A DNA stretch of 64,000 nucleotides, from the NCBI GenBank assembly GCA_942493035.1, contig OW818666.1, positions 682,001 through 746,000 on the forward strand. Direction: 5' to 3'. The DNA is from WRGT01 sp942493035. Its GTDB lineage: Bacteria; Spirochaetota; UBA4802; UBA5550. This document shows positions 7,490 to 17,611 of the stretch, one piece after another. The stretch's first letter is position 1; each line of letters begins with the position of its first letter. The notes under the pieces are model-generated. The model was not told where the DNA came from and did no database searches. It saw only the letters and a list, made by a program, of their open reading frames with translations. Both the position numbers and the translations under genes were made by a program.

Positions 7490-9346
7490 TTAACAATCTT
7501 CAGGGAGTTTTCGTACAGCACCCTTATCTGCTGAGGATGCCAGATGAGAATAAATCTGAAGTGCTTTCGAAATTTTTCTGTCTCTTCCGCGAGGTTTGAA
7601 AGCTTCTTTCCCTTTTGCGGTTTCCTCTTCTCTTCTTTTCTGAATCTCTTTGTCGTCAACGAGCATATTGATTTTTCTTCCGGGGATATCTATTTCTATT
7701 ATATCTCCGTTATTTATTAATGCAATTTCACCACCTGCAGCTGCTTCAGGTGAGATATGACATATAGACAGTCCTGCTGTCCCTCCAGAGAATCTTCCAT
7801 CAGTTATTAACGCGCACTCCTTCCCGAGGTGCATCGATTTGATGTATGAAGTAGGGTAGAGCATCTCCTGCATTCCCGGTCCGCCTTTTGGGCCTTCGTA
7901 ACGGATAACAACAACATCTCCGGATTTGATCTCTCCTCCAAGAATTGCTTCACATGCGGCGTCCTGTGAAAAATATACTTTAGCCGGGCCTTTAAATGTA
8001 AAGAGAGATGAATCAACACCTGCAGTTTTTACGATACATCCTTTCTGTGCTATATTTCCAGAGAGTACAGCTAGACCGCCTTCGATGTTGTAGCAGTGTC
8101 TGAAATCTCTGATACAGCCTGTTGCGCGATTTTTATCAAGTTCATCGTATGCTTTGTCCTGAGATCCGAATTTAAGGTTTCTTCCGATTCTTCCCGGAGC
8201 ACTTTTGTATAATGATACGGCTTCAGGTGTCGCGGTATCCCTCATAATATCGTACATATCAAGAGTATCTTTAAGAGATGGTGCATCAACACGCGGAACG
8301 GATGTATTTATTAAACCGGCACGATCCAGTTCACCCATGATAGCAAGTATTCCGCCGGCTCTGTTTACATCTTCCATGTGATAATTTGAACTCGGTGCGA
8401 CTTTACATAGATTCGGAACTTTTCGTGACAGCGTGTCGATGTCATCCATTGTAAAATCGACTTCGGCCGCATCGGCTACTGCAAGGAGGTGAAGGATGGT
8501 GTTTGTAGATCCCCCCATTGCAATATCCAGGGACATTGCGTTCATAAATGATTCTTTCGAAGCAATTGATCTTGGTAATACGGATTTATTCTCTTTTTCA
8601 TAGTATTCTTTTGTAATATCAATGATACGCATTGCCGCACGTTCGGCCATCTTTCTACGGTTGGCATGAGTTGCAACAACTGAACCATTTCCGGGGAGCG
8701 CCATACCCAGAGCTTCTGTAAGGCAATTCATTGAATTTGCAGTAAACATTCCAGAACATGATCCGCAGGTAGGGCAGGCGCATTTTTCAAGTTCCGCGAT
8801 GAATTCATCTGAAACCGAAGGATCAGCACTCATGACCATTGCGTCGATCAGATCGTATTTTTTACCATCTTTTGCGGTACTCTCCATCACTCCGGCTTCC
8901 ATTGGTCCGCCGGAAACAAATATGGTCGGGATGTTTAATCTCATCGCACCCATGAGCATACCCGGAATGATTTTGTCGCAATTGGGTATACATATTATAG
9001 CATCAACTTTATGAGCATTACACATATATTCAACGCTGTCCGCGATAATTTCACGCGACGGGAGAGAGTAGAGCATTCCGTCGTGACCCATTGCAATACC
9101 GTCATCTATAGCTATTGTATTAAACTCCGGAGCAAAATATCCCTGATCTTCTATAAGTTTTTTTACGAATCGTCCCATTTCATTAAGGTGTACATGGCCG
9201 GGTACCAGTTCTGTAAATGAGTTTACTATAGCGATGATAGGTTTGCCGAAATTCTCCTCTTTCATCCCGTTAGCACGCCATAAACTTCTTGCTCCGGCCA
9301 TCCTTCTTCCTGTGGTTGTGGTTTCACTTCTCAAAGGTATTGTCAT
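7490..9346 (-). CDS. ilvD: Dihydroxy-acid dehydratase
   Basis: 618 residues, the usual length (E. coli 616), with AGAGGA before the ATG. It dehydrates 2,3-dihydroxy-isovalerate and -methylvalerate to the 2-oxoacids in valine and isoleucine synthesis. Fe-S ligand Cys are in IPNCDKIIPGM and CPTCGSCSGMFTANSMNCL. The substrate and metal region includes SGGPMEAG and GGSTNTILHLLA, and the C-terminal DGRFSGGTAGLSICHISPEA is diagnostic. Alone here, without other ilv genes. I saw no T-box or Leu/Ile/Val leader peptide in the 251 bases upstream. Confidence 0.97.
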   Translation of the reverse strand: MTIPLRSETTTTGRRMAGARSLWRANGMKEENFGKPIIAIVNSFTELVPGHVHLNEMGRFVKKLIEDQGYFAPEFNTIAIDDGIAMGHDGMLYSLPSREIIADSVEYMCNAHKVDAIICIPNCDKIIPGMLMGAMRLNIPTIFVSGGPMEAGVMESTAKDGKKYDLIDAMVMSADPSVSDEFIAELEKCACPTCGSCSGMFTANSMNCLTEALGMALPGNGSVVATHANRRKMAERAAMRIIDITKEYYEKENKSVLPRSIASKESFMNAMSLDIAMGGSTNTILHLLAVADAAEVDFTMDDIDTLSRKVPNLCKVAPSSNYHMEDVNRAGGILAIMGELDRAGLINTSVPRVDAPSLKDTLDMYDIMRDTATPEAVSLYKSAPGRIGRNLKFGSQDKAYDELDKNRATGCIRDFRHCYNIEGGLAVLSGNIAQKGCIVKTAGVDSSLFTFKGPAKVYFSQDAACEAILGGEIKSGDVVVIRYEGPKGGPGMQEMLYPTSYIKSMHLGKECALITDGRFSGGTAGLSICHISPEAAAGGEIALINNGDIIEIDIPGRKINMLVDDKEIQKRREEETAKGKEAFKPRGRDRKISKALQIYSHLASSADKGAVRKLPEDC

Positions 9347-9597
9347 ATAATCCTCTTAAAATTTTATATTTTTATAACCGTAATTTTATACGGCGGACCT
9401 GTAAGATTTATTATCCAGTGCCCTGTGAAAACTTTTCTCTACTGATTTTATCTGCTGTATCGGCAGGTTTTATCTTAATAAAATGAGTTTTAACTGAGTG
9501 AGTTGTCAAGATTTTTTGATAAAAAATTTCAGGTTTAACTTTGAATAAGGCGGATTCAGCAGTTTGTTCTCTGCTTGCAGGGACAGTCTGATTTTTA

Positions 9598-12500
9598 CTA
9601 ATCTCTCAATACTTTTATTATATCTTCAATTGCGTAAGGTTTTGTAAGAACACCTGAAAAGCCGTACTCCTTATAGTTGGCCATAACGGGATTGTCTGAA
9701 TAACCACTGCTGACTATCGCTTTAATGTCAGGATTTATCTGCTTAAGAGCGGCGATGGTCTCTTTCCCGCCCATTCCGCCATAAACAGTAAGATCCAGAA
9801 TTACATAGTTATATGGAATATTCTGATTTAATTTTTCCGAATAAAGTTTAATTGCCTCTTCGCCATTTTTTGCAGAGTCAACGGTATAACCCTGATGCTT
9901 CAGCATTTTAACAAGAACTTCGAGAATATATATTTCATCATCCATGATGAGTACACTTCCGGTACCGTGGTCGGAAGATGATTCTCTGATAATTTCATTT
10001 TTCTTAATCTCGGTATTAACAGATTTTAAGTATATTTTAAATGTAGTCCCTTTGTTCTCTTCTGAGGTCACTTCTATATATCCTCTGTGTTTTTTTATAA
10101 TAGAGTATGTGCTGGTCAATCCCAGGCCTGTTCCGCTTGTTTTGGTAGAGTAGAACGGATCGAATATTTTATTCAGATTTTTTTTAGGTATTCCACATCC
10201 TGAATCTGAAATTTGAAGCATTATATAACTTCCTGTTTTAAAGGGGATTTCAGGCGGTATTTCATCGATGTTGCAGGCTTCAATTCTAATCGTACCCGAA
10301 GCGTTCATGGCCTGAATAGAGTTTATGAGCAAATTATTTATTGCCTGGCTGATCTGATTTGAATCTATCATTACAGGTTTAAGATCTTCAGCAATTTTCA
10401 GCTCGCATTTTATATCCGGATTTTTGATTATAAATTTCGCGGATTCATTTATAATTTCTGAAAGTGATGAAGGGGACAGAATCGGCTCTCCACCCTTTGC
10501 GAATGTCAGCAGCTGCTTCGTTAGAGCTGCTGCTCTATCAACGGCTTTTTCCACATTCTGAAATGTTTCTGATATTTCGTCAGAAATAACGGACTGGTTT
10601 TTCATCATTGAAATATTTCCGGATATCCCCGTTAGAAGATTATTGAAATCATGGGCAATTCCACCTGCAAGTATACCTATTGACTCAAGTTTGCTCATCT
10701 TTATAAGCTCTGTGTCTATTTTGTTTTTAATCGTTATATCCCGTAAGGCCAGTACTATTCCATGAGGTTTATTATCGAGATTAATTATTGCACTGTTGAT
10801 TTCGATAATCCGTTCGTTCCCCTCTTTGTCGGTCATTTTAAAAGGGACACCGATATTGTTAAACCTGTATTTGTCTGATACTTTTCCCAGTGTATCAAAA
10901 AAAAGTTCCTGAGATGAATCCCCGGTCAGTCGTAATACGTCTTTGATATGTTTTCCTATTGCATCCCTGCTTGTTACGCCTGTCATCTCTTCAGCAACTT
11001 TGTTCATGAGGAAAATTTTCCCTTCAATGTCATATGTCAGTACTCCGTCACCGATAGAGAGAAGTGTTGCAGATAGAAACTCCTTTTCTTTCTCTACTTC
11101 TGTATTGGCAGTGATAAGTTTACTCTGTGCGGCAACCAGTTCATTGTTCAATGATTCGAGACTGTTGAATTGAGCCTGTATTTTATCATATTGTTTCTGA
11201 ATAGTGTTTGATGCATTTTTTAATGAGGAAATATCGGTTATTATCATAAAAATACCGCGGTTGGTTCCAACATCGAGGTATGAAATTGAGATCAGTACAT
11301 TAATCTTCGTATTGTTATTTCCGTTAAGAATAGCTTCAAATTGCGTGTTAGGGATTATACCGGATGATATTTTTTTTATCTGTTCAATGACATTATCTGA
11401 TGAATCAGTTCCGGAAATGAAAAATTCATAAACACTTTTTTTATAAAACTGGTCGGTAGTATAACCGGATAGCTTAAGCATATTGCTGTTAGCAAAAACA
11501 GGGATATCATTTATGCAGTACATAATACCATCGTGTGCAGTTTCGAAAAATAACCGGTATCTCTCTTCAGATTCTTTCAAAGAGGATAGTGCTTTCTCAT
11601 TCTCTTTTTTTAATGTTCCAATTTTATCGGCAAGTCCGATTGATAAAAATATATTTGCGAATGCTATGCCTATGAGATAGCCCCAGTCGGTCATGAATGA
11701 ATTTGAAAGAATTCCAAAGCTTCGAAGTCCGATGAGCATAACACCAATAATAAAGCATGTCCATGAACCGAGATAATATAAGGTAATTCTTAATTCTGTT
11801 CGAAGCATTGGGATTGTTGTTGCAATAAGAACAACAGGAGTTGACATCATTATAATAACAGAAAGTCTTGTTGAAATGTTGTAAGGTGTAAATAGTGAAA
11901 TAACAATTAATGGGATAGACAGATATACAATCGCATTAAGTATTTTATGAATAAATCCGGCTTTACTATTGGTATTAAAGTATATCTGTGAAAATCTGAT
12001 AAGAAATATTGCTGAGAATATTACAGCAAGCGGATGGCTGTGATTGGCCCACCATGTTGTATCCGGCCATAAATATTTTTTTGCGATTCCGTTATGTATA
12101 AAAGTAAGGGTCACTACAGAAAAGATGAAAAGAGAAAGATAAAGATACGCTTTATCTTTTGATACAGCATATATAAAAAAATGGTAAAAGAATAAAGCAA
12201 TCATAATACCGTAGAAAAGCCATAATAATGGGCCTTCTGTTGTGAGATTTTGAAGAAATGAATCATAATCCCATGCTCTTAGTTTGATAACGAGCGAACC
12301 TTCTGATTTTACTTTGAAATAGATGTTTGATATGCCTGGTTCACTTTTAATCTTAGATGTGAAATTGTAATGATTTATCGGCATTGTTTTAAAAGGGAGT
12401 CTGTCACCTGAATTGATTTCAATAAATCCGAATTCAGCAGGAATATAAAGTGTGATATAATCAAGCAGCGGATATTTCGATTCAAAGAGCCAGTTTAGAG

Positions 12501-12807
12501 GTTCCTGACTTTCATTCTTTACGGTTATTTTAAACCAGAAAGTTGAGTCTGAATATCCGATTGTTGTCTTATTATTTTTTAAGTGTTTAAACTGTGCGGG
12601 TTCAAGATTCTGTACTTCATCAAATTTAATATTTCCGGAGGGATCTTCAAAATATAAAAGATATTGATCCAATTCGCTATTGTTCATTTTTCCGGTTAAT
12701 AAAAAAGGATTTGAATAAACTGGTATATAATGCGCAGTAAAAAGCAGCAGCATTGCTACCAGTATTATATATCGATTTTTATTGAAATATTTTCTATTGA
12801 CAATCAT
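9598..12807 (-). CDS. 7TMR-DISM hybrid sensor histidine kinase with receiver
   Basis: 1069 residues. Order: signal-anchor helix (about 13-32); an extracellular 7TMR-DISMED2-type beta domain (about 55-180); a seven-helix 7TM-DISM block (about 190-395); PAS (405-520); coiled coil; a second PAS (575-690); HisKA with the phospho-acceptor in LAGGIAHDFNNLL; HATPase with SDSGCGIPKKNL and GTGLGLTSTYSI; and a C-terminal receiver with MDDE, ILDLTVYGG and TKP. It senses an external (often carbohydrate-like) ligand and relays phosphate to its own receiver. No output gene is adjacent; it is divergent from the GerMN gene. Confidence 0.93.
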   Translation of the reverse strand: MIVNRKYFNKNRYIILVAMLLLFTAHYIPVYSNPFLLTGKMNNSELDQYLLYFEDPSGNIKFDEVQNLEPAQFKHLKNNKTTIGYSDSTFWFKITVKNESQEPLNWLFESKYPLLDYITLYIPAEFGFIEINSGDRLPFKTMPINHYNFTSKIKSEPGISNIYFKVKSEGSLVIKLRAWDYDSFLQNLTTEGPLLWLFYGIMIALFFYHFFIYAVSKDKAYLYLSLFIFSVVTLTFIHNGIAKKYLWPDTTWWANHSHPLAVIFSAIFLIRFSQIYFNTNSKAGFIHKILNAIVYLSIPLIVISLFTPYNISTRLSVIIMMSTPVVLIATTIPMLRTELRITLYYLGSWTCFIIGVMLIGLRSFGILSNSFMTDWGYLIGIAFANIFLSIGLADKIGTLKKENEKALSSLKESEERYRLFFETAHDGIMYCINDIPVFANSNMLKLSGYTTDQFYKKSVYEFFISGTDSSDNVIEQIKKISSGIIPNTQFEAILNGNNNTKINVLISISYLDVGTNRGIFMIITDISSLKNASNTIQKQYDKIQAQFNSLESLNNELVAAQSKLITANTEVEKEKEFLSATLLSIGDGVLTYDIEGKIFLMNKVAEEMTGVTSRDAIGKHIKDVLRLTGDSSQELFFDTLGKVSDKYRFNNIGVPFKMTDKEGNERIIEINSAIINLDNKPHGIVLALRDITIKNKIDTELIKMSKLESIGILAGGIAHDFNNLLTGISGNISMMKNQSVISDEISETFQNVEKAVDRAAALTKQLLTFAKGGEPILSPSSLSEIINESAKFIIKNPDIKCELKIAEDLKPVMIDSNQISQAINNLLINSIQAMNASGTIRIEACNIDEIPPEIPFKTGSYIMLQISDSGCGIPKKNLNKIFDPFYSTKTSGTGLGLTSTYSIIKKHRGYIEVTSEENKGTTFKIYLKSVNTEIKKNEIIRESSSDHGTGSVLIMDDEIYILEVLVKMLKHQGYTVDSAKNGEEAIKLYSEKLNQNIPYNYVILDLTVYGGMGGKETIAALKQINPDIKAIVSSGYSDNPVMANYKEYGFSGVLTKPYAIEDIIKVLRD

Positions 12808-12964
12808 ATAGCTTCTTATTAGTGATTTTTATATATAATGACAGACTATCTGTTGTCGTCAAGATTTATTAAGAGTAAAGATTGATAATTTATCCGGCCA
12901 GAATAAAGCTTGTTTATTTAATCTGCTGTGATTATAATTTATTGAAAAAAATAGAAGGATTCAA

Positions 12965-13756
12965 ATGTCTTTGGAAAAAAAAGGGAAAAAAAAACCGGCA
13001 GCCAAACCGTCTTCAAAGAGAAGCGTTAAAACTCCTCCGGCGCAGAATAATGGAGGGGGTAATGGACCATTTTATGTTCTGGTAATAATTATTCTTATCA
13101 CTGTTATAGTGCTTCTGCTGAATAAGTTTTATGAGAACGGGAAATTTACAATACCTTCTTTGAAAAATCTCATGGAAAAATCTGAATCTGCAAAAGATAA
13201 AATTGTGACTTCTAAAGAAAATTCTGATGACAAAAAGAATACATCTGATTCAGAAAAAAATAAAATCGCTGATGATAAGACTTCCGCTGTTGATAAAAAA
13301 AAGACTGAATTTGAAGAAAAAACACCGGAAGATAATAAATCAGTTTTAGAGAAAGAGGTAACTCTCTATTTTCTTAAGCTGGACGAGAAGAGTGAAAAAA
13401 TATATCTCAGCCCGGTAAAAAGAAAAGTCCAGGATAAGCAGATACTTTTACTGACACTCGAACAGCTTATAAAGGGGCCAACTCCCGGTGAACAGGGAAG
13501 AGGTTTTATAACTGCAGTTCCTTCTCATCTGAAAATAAAAAGTATTAACATTAACGGTAAAACTGCAGAGATAGATTTCAGCGGAGTAATCGAAGAGGGA
13601 GCTACCGGTGAAATTCTTCTGAAAAGAATTAAGCAGCTGGTTTATACATCCACACAATTCGATAATGTTGAAAGTATTTTAATAAAGATTAATGGGCAGA
13701 GAAGAAAAACTATCGGTGGTGATGGTTTCTCAATCGGCGGTCCTTTAAGGAGATGA
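12965..13756 (+). CDS. Membrane-anchored GerMN-domain protein
   Basis: 263 residues, AAGGA before the start. A Lys/Pro-rich cytosolic tail (1-34) is followed by one transmembrane helix (36-53). A long Lys/Asp/Ser linker (60-115) leads to a GerMN domain (about 118-250) with VTLYFLKLDEKSEKIYLSPV, LTLEQLIKGPTPGEQGRGF and INGKTAEIDFSGV. GerMN domains occur in spore germination GerM and in many non-sporing cell-envelope lipoproteins; here it is tethered to the inner membrane facing the periplasm. The next gene begins four bases on (CYTH), and its ribosome site lies in this gene's last codons, so they are coupled. Confidence 0.85.
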   Translation: MSLEKKGKKKPAAKPSSKRSVKTPPAQNNGGGNGPFYVLVIIILITVIVLLLNKFYENGKFTIPSLKNLMEKSESAKDKIVTSKENSDDKKNTSDSEKNKIADDKTSAVDKKKTEFEEKTPEDNKSVLEKEVTLYFLKLDEKSEKIYLSPVKRKVQDKQILLLTLEQLIKGPTPGEQGRGFITAVPSHLKIKSININGKTAEIDFSGVIEEGATGEILLKRIKQLVYTSTQFDNVESILIKINGQRRKTIGGDGFSIGGPLRR

Positions 13757-13760
13757 TTCA

Positions 13761-14285
13761 GTGGGTGAAGTAATGGAAATAGAGATAAAATGCTATTGTG
13801 ATAATGCCGATAAAGTAAAAACTCTGCTAAATGAAATTGATGCAGAATTTGTTGAAAAAAGAAAAGAGTGTGATTTATATTTTAACCATCCAGCCAGAAA
13901 CTTTGGTGAGACCGATGAGGCCTTGAGACTCCGTACAGTTAATAATAAATGCAGAATAACCTATAAAGGACCGAAGGTAAGTAAAACTACCAAAGCCCGG
14001 ATTGAACATGAGACCGAAGCCGGGAATTTTGAATCAATGAGAAATATTCTTCTGAGCCTCGGTTTTGTTGAGAGCGGATCGATTGTGAAGGAGAGGGATG
14101 TCTTTGCATACCGTGGAATGGAAATATCTATCGATTATGTAGATGGATTAGGAACGTTTGTAGAGATTGAGAAGATTGGAGAGCTTAAAGATGAGATTGA
14201 AAAAGAACTTTTCGATACAGCCGCAAAACTCGGACTTACAAAGTTTGAGAGAAGATCCTATCTGGAGTTAAAATATTTTTCATAA
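13761..14285 (+). CDS. CYTH-domain protein, class IV adenylate cyclase-like
   Basis: 174 residues from GTG at 13761, which has AAGGAG eight bases upstream; ATG at 13773 is too far from it. The signature ExExK is present in MEIEIKCY. Further tunnel residues appear in ALRLRTVNNKCRITYKGP, KARIEHE, ISIDYVDGLGTFVEIEK and ERRSYLEL. CYTH enzymes act on triphosphates; the CyaB subgroup with this spacing includes class IV adenylate cyclases and thiamine triphosphatases. Which activity applies is not decidable here. Coupled to the GerMN gene. Confidence 0.85.
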   Translation: MGEVMEIEIKCYCDNADKVKTLLNEIDAEFVEKRKECDLYFNHPARNFGETDEALRLRTVNNKCRITYKGPKVSKTTKARIEHETEAGNFESMRNILLSLGFVESGSIVKERDVFAYRGMEISIDYVDGLGTFVEIEKIGELKDEIEKELFDTAAKLGLTKFERRSYLELKYFS

Positions 14286-14341
14286 ACGATTCTGGTGGAT
14301 AATGATTTTTTGAATTACAGAGTGTAATCCATCCACCTTAA

Positions 14342-15079
14342 TTACCTTTTAATTATTTCCAGATATTCCTTATGCAGCGATTTCCAGATCTCACCTCTGT
14401 CTGTCATCAGATTTAAAATCTTCATAGCAAAATCTTTTGTTTTAAGTGATAATGTTTTGCAGCTCAGTAATTTGTCGTAGGTATATACAACGATGATTTC
14501 AATGTGATAATCCTCTTTATCTGCTCTTTTATTCACAGCGTTGATTATGGATGAACAATTCTTTACAAATTCTTCTTCACTGTGAAAAGTCCGGAAATAT
14601 TCGTTTACAAGTCTATGCCATTCGTTTATATCTATACTGAGAAGCGGAATACTTTTTTTTGAGATTATATCTTTAAGGGAAATCTTTTTAATTTCCTTAG
14701 GAACAGCCGGTTTAATTTCAGGTACTTCTATTTTTAAGGGTTTACGTTCATTGGTGTCGTTGTGAAATAATCCCTCCAGATATTTATACTCTGCAGAATC
14801 CCTCAATACTTCGCTGTATACTTCTGTACCGGACGCTCCACGTTCTTCCAGTATCCTTAAAAATGTTTCAATAAAGTGTGTAAAATGCTTTTCTGATTCT
14901 TCATCATTTGTGTTATGCTGTTCTTTCAGCCATTTGTATGCGTCATATAATCTTGGAATTGGTGCAGCAGGGGCGTTCTGTTTGAATTTACTTATAGCAT
15001 GTTTTAAATCATGATCGGTCCAGACACCTTTTGTTTTTCCGATAATTTCAGGGGGATTTATAAGATTATTATTCTTCAT
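14342..15079 (-). CDS. Hypothetical protein
   Basis: 245 residues, soluble, helical and charged, with no signal peptide or membrane segment. The middle (about 110-145) is a Lys/Pro/Ile-rich linker separating two helical halves. An N-terminal GVWTDHDLKHAISKF segment and a C-terminal EIIVVYTYDKLL strand are the only notable stretches. I do not recognise a family. Convergent with the CYTH gene and separated from pheT by a terminator. Confidence 0.6.
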   Translation of the reverse strand: MKNNNLINPPEIIGKTKGVWTDHDLKHAISKFKQNAPAAPIPRLYDAYKWLKEQHNTNDEESEKHFTHFIETFLRILEERGASGTEVYSEVLRDSAEYKYLEGLFHNDTNERKPLKIEVPEIKPAVPKEIKKISLKDIISKKSIPLLSIDINEWHRLVNEYFRTFHSEEEFVKNCSSIINAVNKRADKEDYHIEIIVVYTYDKLLSCKTLSLKTKDFAMKILNLMTDRGEIWKSLHKEYLEIIKR

Positions 15080-15126
15080 ATCAGATAAATAAAAAAAAGA
15101 TCTAAATATAATTCAACTACTAAAAC

Positions 15127-15156
15127 AAAAAACCGGACATTTCTGTCCGGTTTTTT
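15127..15156. terminator. Intrinsic terminator of pheST
   Basis: AAAAAACCGGAC, loop ATTTCT, GTCCGGTTTTTT, 41 bases past the pheT stop on the minus strand. It is symmetrical and could act in both directions. Confidence 0.9.
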
Positions 15157-15196
15157 AATCTATCAATTATCTGCATATATCATATGCTCATAAACA

Positions 15197-17593
15197 TCAT
15201 CTTAGAGTATAGCCGTCTTTATTCAGTGCAGAAATGACTTTTTTCTGCAGCTCGTCAATTTCTGATGGTTCCAGGGTTTTCTCTTTCGAAGCAAATATTA
15301 TCTTTATTGATACAGATTTTTTATCATCCGGCAGCTGAGCCCCTTCGTAGACAGATATTACTTTGGCATCGATAATTCTGTTTCTGTCACACTTGTTTAC
15401 AATATTAAGTATTGTTTCGCTGTAGGTTTTCTTGTCCGTTACTACTGAGATTTCGAATGGAACCTCCGGGTATTTTTGAAGCTCTTTGAATTTAACCGGA
15501 TTTTTTTCTGCATTGAAAAGAATATTCAGATCCATGTCGAATATTGCCGCGTTACCTGTAAATTCGAATGCCTGAGCTGCTTCCGGGTGAACCTCAAATA
15601 TAAGTCCCGCGTCTTTACCTTCAACTTCTATCTTCATTGATCTTCCCGGGTGAGCATATGGCGGAAGATTGTCCGTTGCCGGTATCAGTTTAAAGTTTTT
15701 AATTCTGAGTTTTTCCAGTAATCCTGCAGCTACAGCTTTTGCTTCAAAGAATATCGGAGTCTCTGTTTTCTTCATGAATACAGTACCGGCAACTCTAAAG
15801 TTTTCGGTTACGAGATCTGCGGATTTACGGTCATCTTTGAGGTAGACGCGTCCAAGTTCAAAGAGATCAAAACTGTCAAAGAATCGCTGATTGTATTTAA
15901 TGAAATGCATCATATTCGGAACAATGCTGCGGCGGAGTCTGTCCAGTTCTATTGAAAGCGGATTGCGTAGTCTCAGTTCCTTATCTTCATTGATTTTAAG
16001 AGTATTAAGAGTATCTTCACCGGTGAATGAGTATCCCGAAACCTCTGTCATGCTGAATGAACCGGAGAGTATATCTTTAACTTCTCTCTCAAAAAATCTG
16101 AAAAGATTTTTTACCGGAGGTTCGCACACAACCATTGGAGGAGCCGGATCAATATTTCTGTATCCGAAAACTCTTCCAACTTCTTCTACGACATCATCTT
16201 TCATTGATATGTCTTTAGTAGAACGGAAATGAGGAGCTGTTACTTTAAGATTTCCGTTACTGTTTACAACATCGAACTGAAGTGCTGTAAGAGTTTTTAT
16301 GATAGAGTTATCATCAAGATTCTGTCCGATTTTTTTTCTTATGTACTCTGCGCTGATGTCAATCACCGCTCTCTGTACCGGAGCAGGGTAGTCGTCAACA
16401 ACTCCGGTTACAGCTTCTGCGCCGGGTATTATCTGCTTTATAAGCTCGTAACATCTTGCGAGAGCATCAATTGTGATTTCAGGTGAAAGAGTTTTTTCGA
16501 AACGCATTGCAGCTTCAGTTCTTGAGTCGAATCTCTGCGCGGTTTTACGGATATTTACAGGATTAAATGTTGCAGCTTCCAGAACAATTTCAGTTGTGCT
16601 CTCCTCAACTTCGCTGTTCCCGCCACCCATAACTCCCGCAAGAGCAATTGGGCCTGAAGCATCTGCGATTACAATATCCTCAGTAGTAAGATCATGAGAT
16701 CTTCCATCGAGAGTCATTATCTTTTCATCTTTTGCTGCAAGCCGTATTGTTATTTCGTCGCCTTTAAGTTTTTTCCTGTCGAAAGCATGCATCGGTTCGC
16801 CGATCTCTGCCATTACAAAGTTTGTTATATCGACAATGTTATTTATCGGTCTCATTCCGAGAGCTGTAACTGCTGCTTTGAGCCAGTCGGGAGATGGAGC
16901 AATTTTTATATTCTTCACAACCATTGCGCTGTATCGCGGGGATGCATCGCTGTTTTTTATGGAGACTTTCAGGTTGTCTTTACTTGTTATATTTGAGAGA
17001 ATAGTTTTATCAGCAGGCTCTTTAAACTCTTTCCCCATTAAAGCTGCTATTTCACGTGCAAATCCCTGATGTCCCCAGAGGTCAGGTCTGTGAGTTATTG
17101 ACTTGTTGTCTATGTTAAGTCTTACATCAACCCAGTCGATGAACACTTCGCTCAGAGGTTTTCCCAGTTCCGTATTTTCAGGGAAGATATGAATACCGCT
17201 GTGATCATCGGAAAGACCCAGTTCTCTAAGAGAGCAGAGCATCCCGCTCGATTCAACTCCGCGGATCTTTGTTTTCTTTATGATAAACTCATCGCTGAAT
17301 TTTGTTCCTACGGTTGCAAAAGCGACTATATCTCCGGCTTTATGATTCGGAGCTCCGCATACAACCTGTATCTTTTCTGTACCGGTATCCGCAAAACAGA
17401 GAGTGAGTTTATCCGCATCGGGATGAGGCTCTACACTGGTAAGTTTTGCAGTAACTATTGTTTTGAAAAAACTGTTAAGATATTCTATAACTTCAATCTC
17501 TGCAGTGGACATTGTAAGTCTTTCAGCTATTGCTTCCGGTGTTACATCGGATATATCTACCATGCGTCCTATTGTTTTCAGTGAAATCCACAT
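15197..17593 (-). CDS. pheT: Phenylalanine--tRNA ligase beta subunit
   Basis: 798 residues, the normal bacterial length. The N-terminal tRNA-binding (EMAP-like) domain (about 40-150) has CFADTGTEKIQVVCGAPN. The B3/B4 editing region includes RPINNIVDITNFVM and DGRSHDLTTEDIVIAD. The B5 domain lies around 410-480. The C-terminal anticodon-binding FDX-ACB domain spans about 705-798 (KYPEVPFEISVV). With PheS it forms the alpha2-beta2 synthetase charging tRNA-Phe in the cytosol. It follows pheS by 18 bases in the standard order. Confidence 0.97.
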   Translation of the reverse strand: MWISLKTIGRMVDISDVTPEAIAERLTMSTAEIEVIEYLNSFFKTIVTAKLTSVEPHPDADKLTLCFADTGTEKIQVVCGAPNHKAGDIVAFATVGTKFSDEFIIKKTKIRGVESSGMLCSLRELGLSDDHSGIHIFPENTELGKPLSEVFIDWVDVRLNIDNKSITHRPDLWGHQGFAREIAALMGKEFKEPADKTILSNITSKDNLKVSIKNSDASPRYSAMVVKNIKIAPSPDWLKAAVTALGMRPINNIVDITNFVMAEIGEPMHAFDRKKLKGDEITIRLAAKDEKIMTLDGRSHDLTTEDIVIADASGPIALAGVMGGGNSEVEESTTEIVLEAATFNPVNIRKTAQRFDSRTEAAMRFEKTLSPEITIDALARCYELIKQIIPGAEAVTGVVDDYPAPVQRAVIDISAEYIRKKIGQNLDDNSIIKTLTALQFDVVNSNGNLKVTAPHFRSTKDISMKDDVVEEVGRVFGYRNIDPAPPMVVCEPPVKNLFRFFEREVKDILSGSFSMTEVSGYSFTGEDTLNTLKINEDKELRLRNPLSIELDRLRRSIVPNMMHFIKYNQRFFDSFDLFELGRVYLKDDRKSADLVTENFRVAGTVFMKKTETPIFFEAKAVAAGLLEKLRIKNFKLIPATDNLPPYAHPGRSMKIEVEGKDAGLIFEVHPEAAQAFEFTGNAAIFDMDLNILFNAEKNPVKFKELQKYPEVPFEISVVTDKKTYSETILNIVNKCDRNRIIDAKVISVYEGAQLPDDKKSVSIKIIFASKEKTLEPSEIDELQKKVISALNKDGYTLR

Positions 17594-17611
17594 TTAATCT
17601 ACCTCATTGCC

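Noticed and set aside
9347..9597. T-box or branched-chain leader peptide for ilvD
   Set aside because: I looked for a specifier-type leader, the conserved T-box sequence and runs of Leu/Ile/Val codons in a small frame and found none.
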